From the NCBI RefSeq assembly GCF_004521965.1, contig NZ_SDGK01000006.1, forward strand, positions 1 through 64,000: DNA of 64,000 nucleotides. The letters are read 5' to 3'. Position 1 is the stretch's first letter, and each line of letters begins with the position of its first letter. The position numbers were made by a program, and so were the translations under genes. Shown here piece by piece: positions 49,034 through 57,630 of the stretch. The notes beneath the pieces were generated by a model. It searched no databases. It was not told the origin of the DNA and saw only the letters and a program-made list of their open reading frames with translations. This DNA is from Weissella cibaria (GTDB lineage: Bacteria; Bacillota; Bacilli; Lactobacillales; Lactobacillaceae).

Positions 49034-49693
49034 ATGACATTAGAAATTAAACATTTAACCCACTGGTATACGGATCGAGATCATAAATTGTATGAGGATG
49101 TTAATCTAACATTTGAGTCTGGTCGTTTTTATGCGATTGTTGGCGAATCCGTCTCGGGTAAGACAACGTTACTATCATTTTTAGCGAGTCTTGATGCACC
49201 TCGTGAGGGAGATATTTTGGTAGATGGGATCTCGATTAAGGAAATCGGGTTGACTAAATTTCGCCAGAAGTACGTGTCGACAATTTTTCAGGCCTACAAT
49301 TTGTTGAATACGATGACGGCTTTCCAAAATGTGCAAACGGCTCTAGCGATTACAGGGTCAGCTCACGCGAAAGATAAGTTGTATATCCTGGATCAGTTGG
49401 CACGGGTGGGCATTGATGAGGAAAAAGCTCATCAAAACGTGCAATGCTTATCTGGTGGTGAACAACAGCGAGTGGCGATTGTCCGGGCGTTGTTGGTCGA
49501 TACACCAATCGTTGCCGCTGATGAGGCGACTGGTAATTTGGATCACGAGAACTCACAAAAAATTGTAGACTTATTTGCTGAACTGGCACACGAATTTGGT
49601 AAGACAGTGATTTTAATAACGCACAATCGCGATGTTGCAAGTCGGGCGGACGAACAGTTGCTGTTGCAAAATCACATTTTTGAGCCAATATAA
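49034..49693 (+). CDS. ABC transporter ATP-binding protein
   Basis: A 219-residue ATPase of the MacB/LolD type. Walker A is GESVSGKT (about residues 37-44), with Val where Gly is usual but the GxxxxGKT frame intact. The signature LSGGEQQRVA (about 139-148) and Walker B with DEATGNLD follow. It pairs with the permease 13 bases upstream. GACAGG is a weak ribosome binding site, so coupling to the permease is likely. Confidence 0.92.
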   Translation: MTLEIKHLTHWYTDRDHKLYEDVNLTFESGRFYAIVGESVSGKTTLLSFLASLDAPREGDILVDGISIKEIGLTKFRQKYVSTIFQAYNLLNTMTAFQNVQTALAITGSAHAKDKLYILDQLARVGIDEEKAHQNVQCLSGGEQQRVAIVRALLVDTPIVAADEATGNLDHENSQKIVDLFAELAHEFGKTVILITHNRDVASRADEQLLLQNHIFEPI

Positions 49694-49763
49694 ACAATGG
49701 GAGTATGACGAAAGATGCATGGAATCACGTTGGATGACGGATTCAAACTTTCGGAACATGTTT

Positions 49764-49797
49764 AACGGGCGCTAGATGATAATCTGGCGCCTGTTTT
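49764..49797 (+). terminator. Terminator of the ABC operon
   Basis: GGGCGC-AGAT pairs with ATCT-GCGCC and is followed by TTTT. Confidence 0.75.
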
Positions 49798-49840
49798 GTG
49801 CTACACTGGAAGGATAATTAATGAAGAAGTGAGATGTACC

Positions 49841-50311
49841 ATGCAAATGACAGGAAATGATTTCATTACGGCTTTGAAAGATGAAACCTATGAAATCAAA
49901 AGCTTTATTGCTGCTGATCAAGCAACCATTAATTTGGATGATTTGTTTGGTTATGTTGAACAAGCGATATCAGAAGAGAAATTGTTCAGCGCAGAACTAC
50001 TGATTAGTGGGGATGAACCAATTAGTTTACGGGTTGAAACCGGTCTAGTTAATCTACCCATTCGTTATACCAACGCGATTAGTAAGATTGTGATTAATGA
50101 CCCAGAGACAGAAGTAACGTTATATATGATTGCGGAGCATCCGTTGGTTACTAAGTCGGGTCTACGAATCGAAACGGCAGCAACCGTCGCGGCTTTTGCG
50201 GATGACCCAGAACCTGTTGAAAGTAAGATTGCGGCCTTTTTCGACAAAGAATTGCAAAACATCAACGAGGCTGTCGCAGCGGCCGAGGCTGATGAATCTG
50301 AAGTAGAGTAA
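49841..50311 (+). CDS. Unknown acidic protein
   Basis: A 156-residue soluble, acidic protein starting MQMTGNDFIT. No motif recognised. Predicted as mixed alpha/beta with a helical, Ala/Glu-rich C-terminus (NEAVAAAEADESEVE). GAAGTGAG precedes the ATG at 49841. It lies 29 bases before another small unknown gene and may form an operon with it and the ECF component. Confidence 0.65.
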   Translation: MQMTGNDFITALKDETYEIKSFIAADQATINLDDLFGYVEQAISEEKLFSAELLISGDEPISLRVETGLVNLPIRYTNAISKIVINDPETEVTLYMIAEHPLVTKSGLRIETAATVAAFADDPEPVESKIAAFFDKELQNINEAVAAAEADESEVE

Positions 50312-50340
50312 TTGAAGGTTAGAGAAAGATTGAGTGAGAC

Positions 50341-50601
50341 ATGGCACGGAATGGTCATGCGCTAGCACTTAAACACCAAGGGCCTGCACTTGATTTAATG
50401 TCACCAATGGTGGGGATTAAAGATTCAAGTAAGCCAAACGAAACGGAAGTCATGCAGGTTAAGACAATTCGTTATTTGGCCATGTATCCTGAGGCACTTA
50501 ATGAAGGCACGTATAATGATGTCTTCCGTAAGTATTACAAACAAATAAACGGTCAAGACATTCCAGATGATCTGGTGGTTTTGAATGATAATCATGATTA
50601 A
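50341..50601 (+). CDS. Small unknown protein
   Basis: An 86-residue protein starting MARNGHALAL. No motif recognised; soluble, with no membrane helix. A GAGTGAG lies 3 bases before the ATG, closer than ideal. Its stop is 15 bases before the ECF S-component gene, suggesting co-transcription. Confidence 0.55.
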   Translation: MARNGHALALKHQGPALDLMSPMVGIKDSSKPNETEVMQVKTIRYLAMYPEALNEGTYNDVFRKYYKQINGQDIPDDLVVLNDNHD

Positions 50602-50616
50602 GGGGATTTAATTATT

Positions 50617-51156
50617 ATGAAGCACAATATTTTAACGGCCCACAAGGTCATTGGTACGATCGTTGGTATCATTGTGTTTTTGTTGTTATTTAAGTACGTG
50701 GCCATACCAGCCGGCGTATCCAATACGAAGATAACATTAGCACCAGCTTGGTTGGCATTGATAACGGCTATTTTCGGTCCGATTGCCGGGGCGGTTGTTG
50801 CCTTTATTGGACACACATTAAATGATGGCTTGGCATCAGGAACAGTTTGGTGGACATGGGCGATTACTGATGGTATGTTCGGCCTATTCCTAGGTTTGGC
50901 AACGCAACGAATTGGGTTGTTTATTGGGTCATTAACGGCCCGCAAGATAGTGCTGTTTAATGTTTGGCAATTAATTGCTAATGTGGTGGCTTGGCTAGTG
51001 ATTGCGCCCTTAGGTGACCACTGGATTTATGGTTTGGCATTATCAGAATCATATCAGCAAGGGGTGGTAGCCGCTTTGGCGAATACGGTAGTCATTGCTG
51101 TCATTGGAACAGCCTTGATTACGGTTTATAATCGTTATTTTGTTAAGCAAAACTAA
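50617..51156 (+). CDS. ECF transporter S component (UPF0397 family)
   Basis: A 179-residue protein with about five or six membrane helices. The segment around residues 28-90 (FKYVAIPAGVSNTKITL ... GPIAGAVVAFIGH ... WWTWAI) matches the UPF0397 family of substrate-binding S components of energy-coupling-factor vitamin transporters. The substrate is unknown. No EcfA or EcfT gene is near, so it would share the energising module encoded elsewhere. TAAGGGGA precedes the ATG. Confidence 0.85.
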   Translation: MKHNILTAHKVIGTIVGIIVFLLLFKYVAIPAGVSNTKITLAPAWLALITAIFGPIAGAVVAFIGHTLNDGLASGTVWWTWAITDGMFGLFLGLATQRIGLFIGSLTARKIVLFNVWQLIANVVAWLVIAPLGDHWIYGLALSESYQQGVVAALANTVVIAVIGTALITVYNRYFVKQN

Positions 51157-51201
51157 GCTTTATTCATTTTCTATTACGGCTACAGGTTGAAAATGAATAA
51201 T

Positions 51202-51255
51202 GACTAAAAATACAGGAAACCCTTGATATACCAAGGGTTTCCTGTATTTTTAGTC
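51202..51255. terminator. Perfect 24-bp inverted repeat, bidirectional terminator
   Basis: Arms at 51202-51225 and 51232-51255 are perfect reverse complements around a 6-base loop. Each arm carries an A5 or T5 run, so the hairpin can terminate on both strands. It separates the ECF gene from folD. Confidence 0.85.
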
Positions 51256-51331
51256 GGCGTGATTCATGGTTTATTTTCAGTTAGTGTGGTAGAATTTATG
51301 CATTAGTAATGAATAAAAAGTGAGGTGTACC

Positions 51332-52222
51332 ATGGCAAAATTAATTGATGGTAAGGCGATCGCCAAGTCGTTACGTGCTTCAGTTGCGGAACAAGTCGCG
51401 CGTTTATCAGAGTCTGCTGTTGTGCCTGGATTAGCGGTTATTTTGGTTGGTGATGATCCAGCAAGTGAAATATACGTCCGTAACAAGGAGCGTGCTGCTA
51501 GTAAGGTTGGCGTTAATGCACAAACCATCCGTTATGATGCAGAGACGGCGGAAGAAACTTTGTTGGCAAAAATTGACGAGTTGAATGCTGATACAAGCGT
51601 TGATGCCATTCTGGTACAGAGCCCAGTTCCAGGTCACATTGATGAACACAAAATCCAAGAAGCAATTAGCCCTACTAAGGACGTAGATGGGTTTCACCCA
51701 GAGAACATTGGTCGCTTATATGCCAATCGTGAAGGCTATTACCCAATCGCCAATACACCTCGAGGTATTATGACGATGCTTGCTCATGAGGGCGTCTCAT
51801 TGGCGGGGAAGAATGTTGTGATTATTGGTCGCTCTATTTTAGTCGGCCGGCCAATGTTCGCGTTGGCGCAAGCGGCTGATGCAACTGTGTCATTGTTACA
51901 CCGTTATACACCAGACAACTTACGCCATGAATTATTGCAACAAGCCGACGTGGTTATTGTTGCAACTGGTGTCGCTGGTTTGGTAACAGGGGCCGACTTA
52001 AAGGCGGGGGCAACGGTTATTGATGTTGGTATTAATCGAATGACTGACGGTTCGTTAGTTGGCGACGTTGACTTTGCTTCAGCGGAACCTGTCGCCGGCT
52101 TAATTACGCCGGTACCTGGCGGTGTTGGGCCAATGACCATTGCCACATTATTGCAAACGACAGTTGAGTTGGCCGCATTACATCACGGTGAAACATTGGA
52201 GGCAGGATGGCAGACTATTTAA
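51332..52222 (+). CDS. folD: Methylenetetrahydrofolate dehydrogenase / cyclohydrolase
   Basis: A 296-residue bifunctional enzyme that oxidises 5,10-methylene-THF to methenyl-THF with NADP and hydrolyses this to 10-formyl-THF. YVRNKERA (about residues 50-57) holds the catalytic Lys. QSPVPGHID and the IIGRSILVGRP Rossmann motif (about 166-176) follow. PGGVGPMT is near the end. GAGGTG precedes the ATG at 51332. It overlaps xseA by 16 bases and heads the run to recN. Confidence 0.97.
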   Translation: MAKLIDGKAIAKSLRASVAEQVARLSESAVVPGLAVILVGDDPASEIYVRNKERAASKVGVNAQTIRYDAETAEETLLAKIDELNADTSVDAILVQSPVPGHIDEHKIQEAISPTKDVDGFHPENIGRLYANREGYYPIANTPRGIMTMLAHEGVSLAGKNVVIIGRSILVGRPMFALAQAADATVSLLHRYTPDNLRHELLQQADVVIVATGVAGLVTGADLKAGATVIDVGINRMTDGSLVGDVDFASAEPVAGLITPVPGGVGPMTIATLLQTTVELAALHHGETLEAGWQTI

Positions 52223-53472
52223 CGGTTTCAGCGCTAACCAGTTATCTAAAGCGTAAATTTACGGCTGATCCGTATTTGAAAGAAGTCTATGTGACGGGTG
52301 AAATTTCTAATTATCGTCAACGACCCGGTCATCAATATTTTTCTTTGAAGGATGATGGGGCGGTGCTTAATGCAACGATGTTTAAGTTTGCTTTTCAAAA
52401 GTTGCAATTTAAGTTAGAGCCGGGGATGAAAGTTAATGCTGTTGGCCACATGGATTTGTACGCGCCTAATGGGTCGTACAGTCTCATTATTGATAAGTTA
52501 GAACCGGATGGCGTCGGGGCCCTTTATCAGGCATATGAACAGTTAAAAGCAAAGCTATCAGTTGAAGGTTTATTTGACCAACTTCGCCGGCCAATTCCAC
52601 GCTTCCCTAAGAAAATTGCTGTGATTACTTCGCCAAGTGGAGCAGTTATCCGCGATATTATGACGACGGTTCGCCGCCGTTATCCAATTGCGGAAATTGT
52701 TTTGTACCCTGCAGTTGTTCAGGGTGACGGAGCGGTACCTTCATTAACAAAGCAGATGACGGCCGTTGCGGAAGCAACTGATTATGATGTCTTGATCATG
52801 GGACGTGGTGGTGGATCGATTGAAGACTTGTGGGCCTTTAATGAGGAGGCGGTGGCACGAAAAATGCTGACCATGCCAATGCCAATTATCAGTTCGGTTG
52901 GCCACGAGACAGATACCACGATCGCGGATTTTGTGGCCGATCAGCGGGCCGCTACACCAACGGCAGCAGCAGAATTAGCGACACCGGTACCATTGGCTGA
53001 CTTATGGTTGGGCATTCAACAAATGCAACAACGTTTGGTTAACCAAATGCAGCGTCAAGTTGTAGCCAACCAAGAGTGGTTAAGCCGTTTACAAAATAGT
53101 TACGTGTTGACCCAACCAGCTCGTTTATATGAAGGATATTTACAACGATTAGATATCGCGCAACAACGGTTACAACAAGCTGTCACAACGACGGTTACTC
53201 AGCGTCAGCATCAATTTGACTTATTGGCACCACGGTTAGTAAATGCCATGACCCGGCAGGTTGAGCGTTCCCAGGAACGAGTTGGTCGCGCTGTGGCCGG
53301 CCTGCAATTAGTGAGCCCGTTGGCTATCTTGGCCCGTGGTTATAGTGTTGTTGAACATGACACGCACATTTTAACGACTGTAGATGATGTTGCTGTTGGT
53401 GATACAGTTCATATTCGGTTGGCGACTGGTGAACTAGAAGCCACGGTTTCAGCAAAGGAAAGTGAAAAATAA
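52207..53472 (+). CDS. xseA: Exodeoxyribonuclease VII large subunit
   Basis: A 421-residue large subunit of the single-strand-specific nuclease. The N-terminal OB fold (1-100) binds DNA. The catalytic core includes [15 protein letters not shown] (about residues 199-213) and [17 protein letters not shown] long coiled-coil region (about 275-390) binds the small subunit. GGAGG is before the ATG, inside the folD end. It overlaps xseB by one base. Confidence 0.96.
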   Translation: MADYLTVSALTSYLKRKFTADPYLKEVYVTGEISNYRQRPGHQYFSLKDDGAVLNATMFKFAFQKLQFKLEPGMKVNAVGHMDLYAPNGSYSLIIDKLEPDGVGALYQAYEQLKAKLSVEGLFDQLRRPIPRFPKKIAVITSPSGAVIRDIMTTVRRRYPIAEIVLYPAVVQGDGAVPSLTKQMTAVAEATDYDVLIMGRGGGSIEDLWAFNEEAVARKMLTMPMPIISSVGHETDTTIADFVADQRAATPTAAAELATPVPLADLWLGIQQMQQRLVNQMQRQVVANQEWLSRLQNSYVLTQPARLYEGYLQRLDIAQQRLQQAVTTTVTQRQHQFDLLAPRLVNAMTRQVERSQERVGRAVAGLQLVSPLAILARGYSVVEHDTHILTTVDDVAVGDTVHIRLATGELEATVSAKESEK

Positions 53473-53690
53473 TGGCAGAAAAAACATTTGAAGAAAATTT
53501 GGCAACACTGGAACAAATTGTTGCGCAACTTGAAAAGGGTGACGTACCGCTAGAAGAAGCCCTTAAGCAATTCGAAGTGGGCGTTAAGTTAAGTCAAGAA
53601 CTACAACAGACCCTGCAAACCGCTGAACAAAGTTTGGCGAAAATTGTGAATGCGGACGGGACGACATCAGATTTTGAACCAGAGGGTTAA
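53472..53690 (+). CDS. xseB: Exodeoxyribonuclease VII small subunit
   Basis: A 72-residue helical hairpin protein. [20 protein letters not shown] is the family start and [12 protein letters not shown] the second helix. Several copies bind the XseA coiled coil. The ATG overlaps the xseA stop (TAATG). Confidence 0.95.
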   Translation: MAEKTFEENLATLEQIVAQLEKGDVPLEEALKQFEVGVKLSQELQQTLQTAEQSLAKIVNADGTTSDFEPEG

Positions 53691-53691
53691 C

Positions 53692-54555
53692 ATGAAATTA
53701 TCAGAATTTTCAGCAACCGTTGTCCCACAAATTGAGGATAAACTAGCTACTGAGTTAGCACACAGTACATCTAACCAAACGATGCGTGACGCCATGACGT
53801 ATGCCGTCATGGCAGGCGGTAAGCGACTACGCCCTTTGCTAACATTAGCTGTGGCGCAGTCTTATGAATTGGGCATCAATGGTTTGCTTCGGGCAGCAAG
53901 TGCTTTGGAGTTAATTCATACTTACAGTCTTATTCATGATGACTTGCCGGCGATGGATAATGACGACATGCGACGTGGGAAGCCAACAACACACAAGTCT
54001 TTTGGTGAAGATGTGGCGATTTTGGCAGGGGATGCGTTGCAACCATTGGCTTATCAATGGTTAGCGAGTGACCCATTATTAACAACGCCGCAAAAAGCCG
54101 AATTGACACTACAACTTGCCTTGGCTTCTGGTGCTGATGGGATGGTTGCTGGACAAGCCATGGATATGGCCGCAACTAACGCAGCGACCATCTCACTAGA
54201 TCAAGCAAAAGCAATTCACTACCGAAAAACCGGCGCCTTGATTGCATACGCGGCAATTGCTGGGGGAATCATGGCCCACGCGTCTGATGAAGTCAAAGAA
54301 ACCTTGTGGAACTTCGGTATGGCCTATGGTTTGGCTTTCCAAATCAAGGATGATTTAGATGATTTAGGTCAAGATGATGTTGCGGATAAGCATGCGTACC
54401 CAACTATTTTGGGCGCTGACGGTGCGAAGGATGCCTTGCGGGAGCAGGTTCGCATTGCGTCAAATGCCATTGTAAAGTTTGGCGAACTAACGGGAAACGA
54501 AACAACTTTGTTGTTGTCGTTTTTGGATTATTTTGAAGAGGTTGTGGAGAAGTAG
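53692..54555 (+). CDS. ispA: Farnesyl (geranyl) diphosphate synthase
   Basis: A 287-residue prenyl synthase that adds isopentenyl units to make C10/C15 diphosphates. The first Asp-rich motif is HDDLPAMDNDD (about residues 80-90) and the second is KDDLDDLGQ (about 220-228). The C-terminal RxxG/KRLRPLL pieces fit the FPPS class. AGAGGG lies before the ATG at 53692. It directly follows xseB, the usual Firmicute order. Confidence 0.95.
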   Translation: MKLSEFSATVVPQIEDKLATELAHSTSNQTMRDAMTYAVMAGGKRLRPLLTLAVAQSYELGINGLLRAASALELIHTYSLIHDDLPAMDNDDMRRGKPTTHKSFGEDVAILAGDALQPLAYQWLASDPLLTTPQKAELTLQLALASGADGMVAGQAMDMAATNAATISLDQAKAIHYRKTGALIAYAAIAGGIMAHASDEVKETLWNFGMAYGLAFQIKDDLDDLGQDDVADKHAYPTILGADGAKDALREQVRIASNAIVKFGELTGNETTLLLSFLDYFEEVVEK

Positions 54556-55404
54556 ATGGCAATTGAAAAAGAGCGTGTTGATGTTTTAGCAGTACAACAA
54601 GGACTGTTTACGTCACGTGAACAAGCGAAGCGAGCAATTATGGCTGGCGAAATCTTGGGCGAAAATGAGCAACGCATGGATAAAGCGGGGGAGAAAATCC
54701 CGGTAACAACGGAGCTTCATTTGAAAGGGGCGCCGATGCCATATGTGTCACGTGGTGGCTTTAAATTAGAAAAAGCCCTCGAATTTTTTGACATTTCAGT
54801 GCAGGACAAGGTTGTTTTGGACATCGGTTCATCAACGGGTGGCTTTACAGATGTCTCACTACAAAATGGGGCGAAGTTGGTCTACGCTTTAGATGTGGGC
54901 ACAAATCAACTGGCTTGGAAGTTACGTTCAGATGAACGTGTGGTGGTGATGGAAAACACGAACTTCCGCTATTCAGAACCAACTGACTTTACACACGGTC
55001 AGCCGGCAGTCGCAACGATTGACGTATCGTTTATTTCATTAAACTTGATTTTGCCACCGCTTGCCAAAATTTTGACGCCAGGCGGTTCGGTTGCGACGTT
55101 GATTAAGCCACAGTTTGAGGCTGGTCGGGAAGCAATTGGTAAGCATGGTATCGTTAAGGACGCTATAACCCACTTAGCTGTTCTTGATAAAGTGGTCGGT
55201 TATGCGCAAGCAGCTGGCTTTAGTATTGTGGCGCTTGATTACTCACCAATTAAGGGCGGTTCGGGTAACATTGAGTTCTTAGCGCACTTGGTATTGGACG
55301 GTGGCGAGAGTACCATGACTGAAGCTGAACGTGAAGCGGTTGTGACACGCGCACATGCGCAATTGAATGCGCGTCGTAAGGAAAATGCGGATGAGACGAA
55401 GTAA
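54556..55404 (+). CDS. tlyA: TlyA family rRNA 2'-O-methyltransferase
   Basis: A 282-residue protein with an N-terminal S4 RNA-binding domain (residues about 5-65) and an FtsJ/RrmJ-like SAM methyltransferase domain with VLDIGSSTGGFTDV (about residues 92-105) and a later KPQFEAGR motif. TlyA homologues methylate 16S and 23S rRNA; the family name also records haemolysin-like claims. The start follows the ispA stop with no gap. Confidence 0.92.
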   Translation: MAIEKERVDVLAVQQGLFTSREQAKRAIMAGEILGENEQRMDKAGEKIPVTTELHLKGAPMPYVSRGGFKLEKALEFFDISVQDKVVLDIGSSTGGFTDVSLQNGAKLVYALDVGTNQLAWKLRSDERVVVMENTNFRYSEPTDFTHGQPAVATIDVSFISLNLILPPLAKILTPGGSVATLIKPQFEAGREAIGKHGIVKDAITHLAVLDKVVGYAQAAGFSIVALDYSPIKGGSGNIEFLAHLVLDGGESTMTEAEREAVVTRAHAQLNARRKENADETK

Positions 55405-55840
55405 GCAAGAACGTCAGCAAGCAATTAAGACGTTGATTATTAATGAACAGATTCAACGGCAAGAAGATTTGGTTCAAAAATTAAATGAGGGTGGTTGGGA
55501 AGTAACACAAGCCACCGTCTCACGTGATATTACTGAAATGCAGTTGGTAAAAGTACCATTGCCAACAGGTGGTTTTGCGTATGCCATGATGTCTGGTTCA
55601 GATTACTTAGGGCAGTTGGGACGTATTTTGAAAGAAAGCACGACGGAGATTAAGACGCAAGCCAACATGGTGATGATTCGTGTTGCGCCAGGAACTGGAC
55701 CAGCGTTAAAAACGGCACTCGAAGAGGCTGATTTAACTGATGTATTTGGTTTGATTGGTGATGACGCTGGCGTGTTAGTCATCCTAAACGAAGGCGTACG
55801 GGCGCAACAATTTGCGAGTGACTTGATGGCGAAAGCTTAG
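55391..55840 (+). CDS. argR: Arginine repressor ArgR
   Basis: A 149-residue protein. The N-terminal winged helix (residues 1-65) with QATVSRDITEMQLVKVP is the ArgR DNA-binding signature. The C-terminal domain with GTGPALKTALEEADLTDVFGLIGDD binds arginine and forms the hexamer. AAGGAAA at 55378-55384 favours ATG 55391 over 55385. It overlaps tlyA by 14 bases and precedes recN, the conserved ispA-tlyA-argR-recN order. Confidence 0.93.
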   Translation: MRRSKQERQQAIKTLIINEQIQRQEDLVQKLNEGGWEVTQATVSRDITEMQLVKVPLPTGGFAYAMMSGSDYLGQLGRILKESTTEIKTQANMVMIRVAPGTGPALKTALEEADLTDVFGLIGDDAGVLVILNEGVRAQQFASDLMAKA

Positions 55841-55860
55841 TGGAAAGGGAGGAGGACGCA

Positions 55861-57549
55861 ATGTTACAGGAATTATCAATTCAAAATTTTGCGATTATCC
55901 CGAAACTGAATATTAGTTTTCAACCGGGGATGACGGTGTTAACCGGTGAAACCGGGGCCGGTAAGTCAATTATTATTGATGCGGTTGGTTTGTTAACCGG
56001 GGGCCGTGGCTCGCAAGACTTTATTCGCGAAGGTGCTGACAAAGCTGTTTTGCAAGGGCTGATTGACGTAGAACCTGATCAGCCAGTTGTTGCAGTTTTG
56101 AACGAGCTTGGCCTCCCGGTAGAGGATAACCAACTGTTAATTCATCGTGAGTTACAGCGAAGTGGACGAAATGTGATTCGGGTTAATGGCAGTTTAGTTA
56201 ATGCGGCTACGCTTAAGGAAATTGGGCAGCACCTGGTTGACATACATGGACAAAATGAGCATCAAGAGTTAATGCAAGTTGAACGTCACTTGGGCTTATT
56301 AGATGAATTTGCAAAAAAGACCATTGCACCAGTTGCGCAAAAGTATCAAAAAGCATATGAAAATTACCGTAGTTTAGAAACGGCTTTTCACAAGCGCCAG
56401 GCTGATGAACAAGCTTGGGCCCAACGGTTAGACATGCTGAGTTTCCAAAGCAAAGAACTAGCTGATGCCGCTTTGGTTGATGGGGAAGAAGAGGCGTTGG
56501 AAGCTGAATATCAAGAGTTGACGAACTTTCAGGATGTTTTAGAAGCCTTATCTAAAGCGTATGAGGCACTTGATGGTGATTGGGACAATAACGGTTTAGA
56601 GACGATTTCGACGGCAATGTGGTCGTTGGAAGATATTGAGGAACTGGCTCCGAAGTATGGTAAGTTAACAGAAGCAGTGCGAGGGGCTTACTATGAATTA
56701 CAAGAAGTGGCTTCTGAAATTATGTCTGTCCGAGATGGATTGGAATTTGATACTGAGCGGTTACGTGAGGTTGATGATCGTTTGAACTTGATTCGTAATT
56801 TGGAACGCAAATATGGTGCGACAATCGCAGACGTCTTGGCACACCAAGAACATGTTGATAGTGAATTAGCTGAAATGGGCGGTGGGCAACAGTCTGCCGC
56901 TGAGTTAGCTGAACAAGTTGAGGAAGCGAAACGTGTGGCACGGCAATATGCGGATAAGCTACATGAACTACGTGAAAAGGCTGCCAAACAGCTTGCCAAG
57001 AAGATTCACGAGCAATTAGCAGATCTATATATGGAGAAAGCTGTCTTTTCTGTCCACTTAACAGCTAGTACCACGTTGCATGCGGCGGGTTATGATATTG
57101 CGGAATTTTATATTCAAACGAACCCCGGTGAAGGTGCGAAGCCGCTGGTGAAGATTGCTTCCGGGGGTGAACTGTCACGTATGATGTTGGCGATGAAAAC
57201 CATTTTTTCACGGGAACAAGGGATTACCTCAATTATTTTTGATGAAGTTGACACAGGTGTTTCTGGTCGTGTCGCGCAGGCGATTGCGGAAAAAATTGCG
57301 GTTATTGGTCGTTATTCACAAGTATTGACGATTACGCACCTACCACAGGTCGCGGCTGTTGCAAACCATCATTACTTCATTCAAAAGCGAGTAATTGGTG
57401 ACCGCACTGAGACGAGTATTCAACAGTTAACGGACGAAGAACGTGTGGATGAGGTTGCACGCATGTTGTCGGGTGATGAATTAACGGATGCAGCTAAAGA
57501 AAATGCCCGCGATTTGATTCAGCGGGCTGTTGCAAAACGAACTGAATAG
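55861..57549 (+). CDS. recN: DNA repair protein RecN
   Basis: A 562-residue SMC-like ATPase that gathers DNA ends in double-strand-break repair. The Walker A GETGAGKS is at residues 29-36. A central coiled coil (about 150-380) follows, then the signature ASGGELSRMM and Walker B IIFDEVDTGVSG (about 457-468). GGGAGGAGG 5 bases before the ATG at 55861 sets the start. Confidence 0.96.
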   Translation: MLQELSIQNFAIIPKLNISFQPGMTVLTGETGAGKSIIIDAVGLLTGGRGSQDFIREGADKAVLQGLIDVEPDQPVVAVLNELGLPVEDNQLLIHRELQRSGRNVIRVNGSLVNAATLKEIGQHLVDIHGQNEHQELMQVERHLGLLDEFAKKTIAPVAQKYQKAYENYRSLETAFHKRQADEQAWAQRLDMLSFQSKELADAALVDGEEEALEAEYQELTNFQDVLEALSKAYEALDGDWDNNGLETISTAMWSLEDIEELAPKYGKLTEAVRGAYYELQEVASEIMSVRDGLEFDTERLREVDDRLNLIRNLERKYGATIADVLAHQEHVDSELAEMGGGQQSAAELAEQVEEAKRVARQYADKLHELREKAAKQLAKKIHEQLADLYMEKAVFSVHLTASTTLHAAGYDIAEFYIQTNPGEGAKPLVKIASGGELSRMMLAMKTIFSREQGITSIIFDEVDTGVSGRVAQAIAEKIAVIGRYSQVLTITHLPQVAAVANHHYFIQKRVIGDRTETSIQQLTDEERVDEVARMLSGDELTDAAKENARDLIQRAVAKRTE

Positions 57550-57553
57550 TCCT

Positions 57554-57582
57554 AAAAACGGGCAAATATGCTCGTTTTTTTG
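57554..57582 (+). terminator. Terminator of recN operon
   Basis: AAACGGGC pairs with GCTCGTTT around ATAT, followed by Ts. Confidence 0.75.
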
Positions 57583-57630
57583 GTGAAACAAGCTTAAAAT
57601 TAATCGCATGATTGAAAGTGAGGACGGGGC

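Noticed and set aside
49716-49766. Possible 16-codon peptide MHGITLDDGFKLSEHV after the ABC operon
   Set aside because: It has a weak ribosome binding site and no recognisable feature; it is more likely spacer or a remnant.
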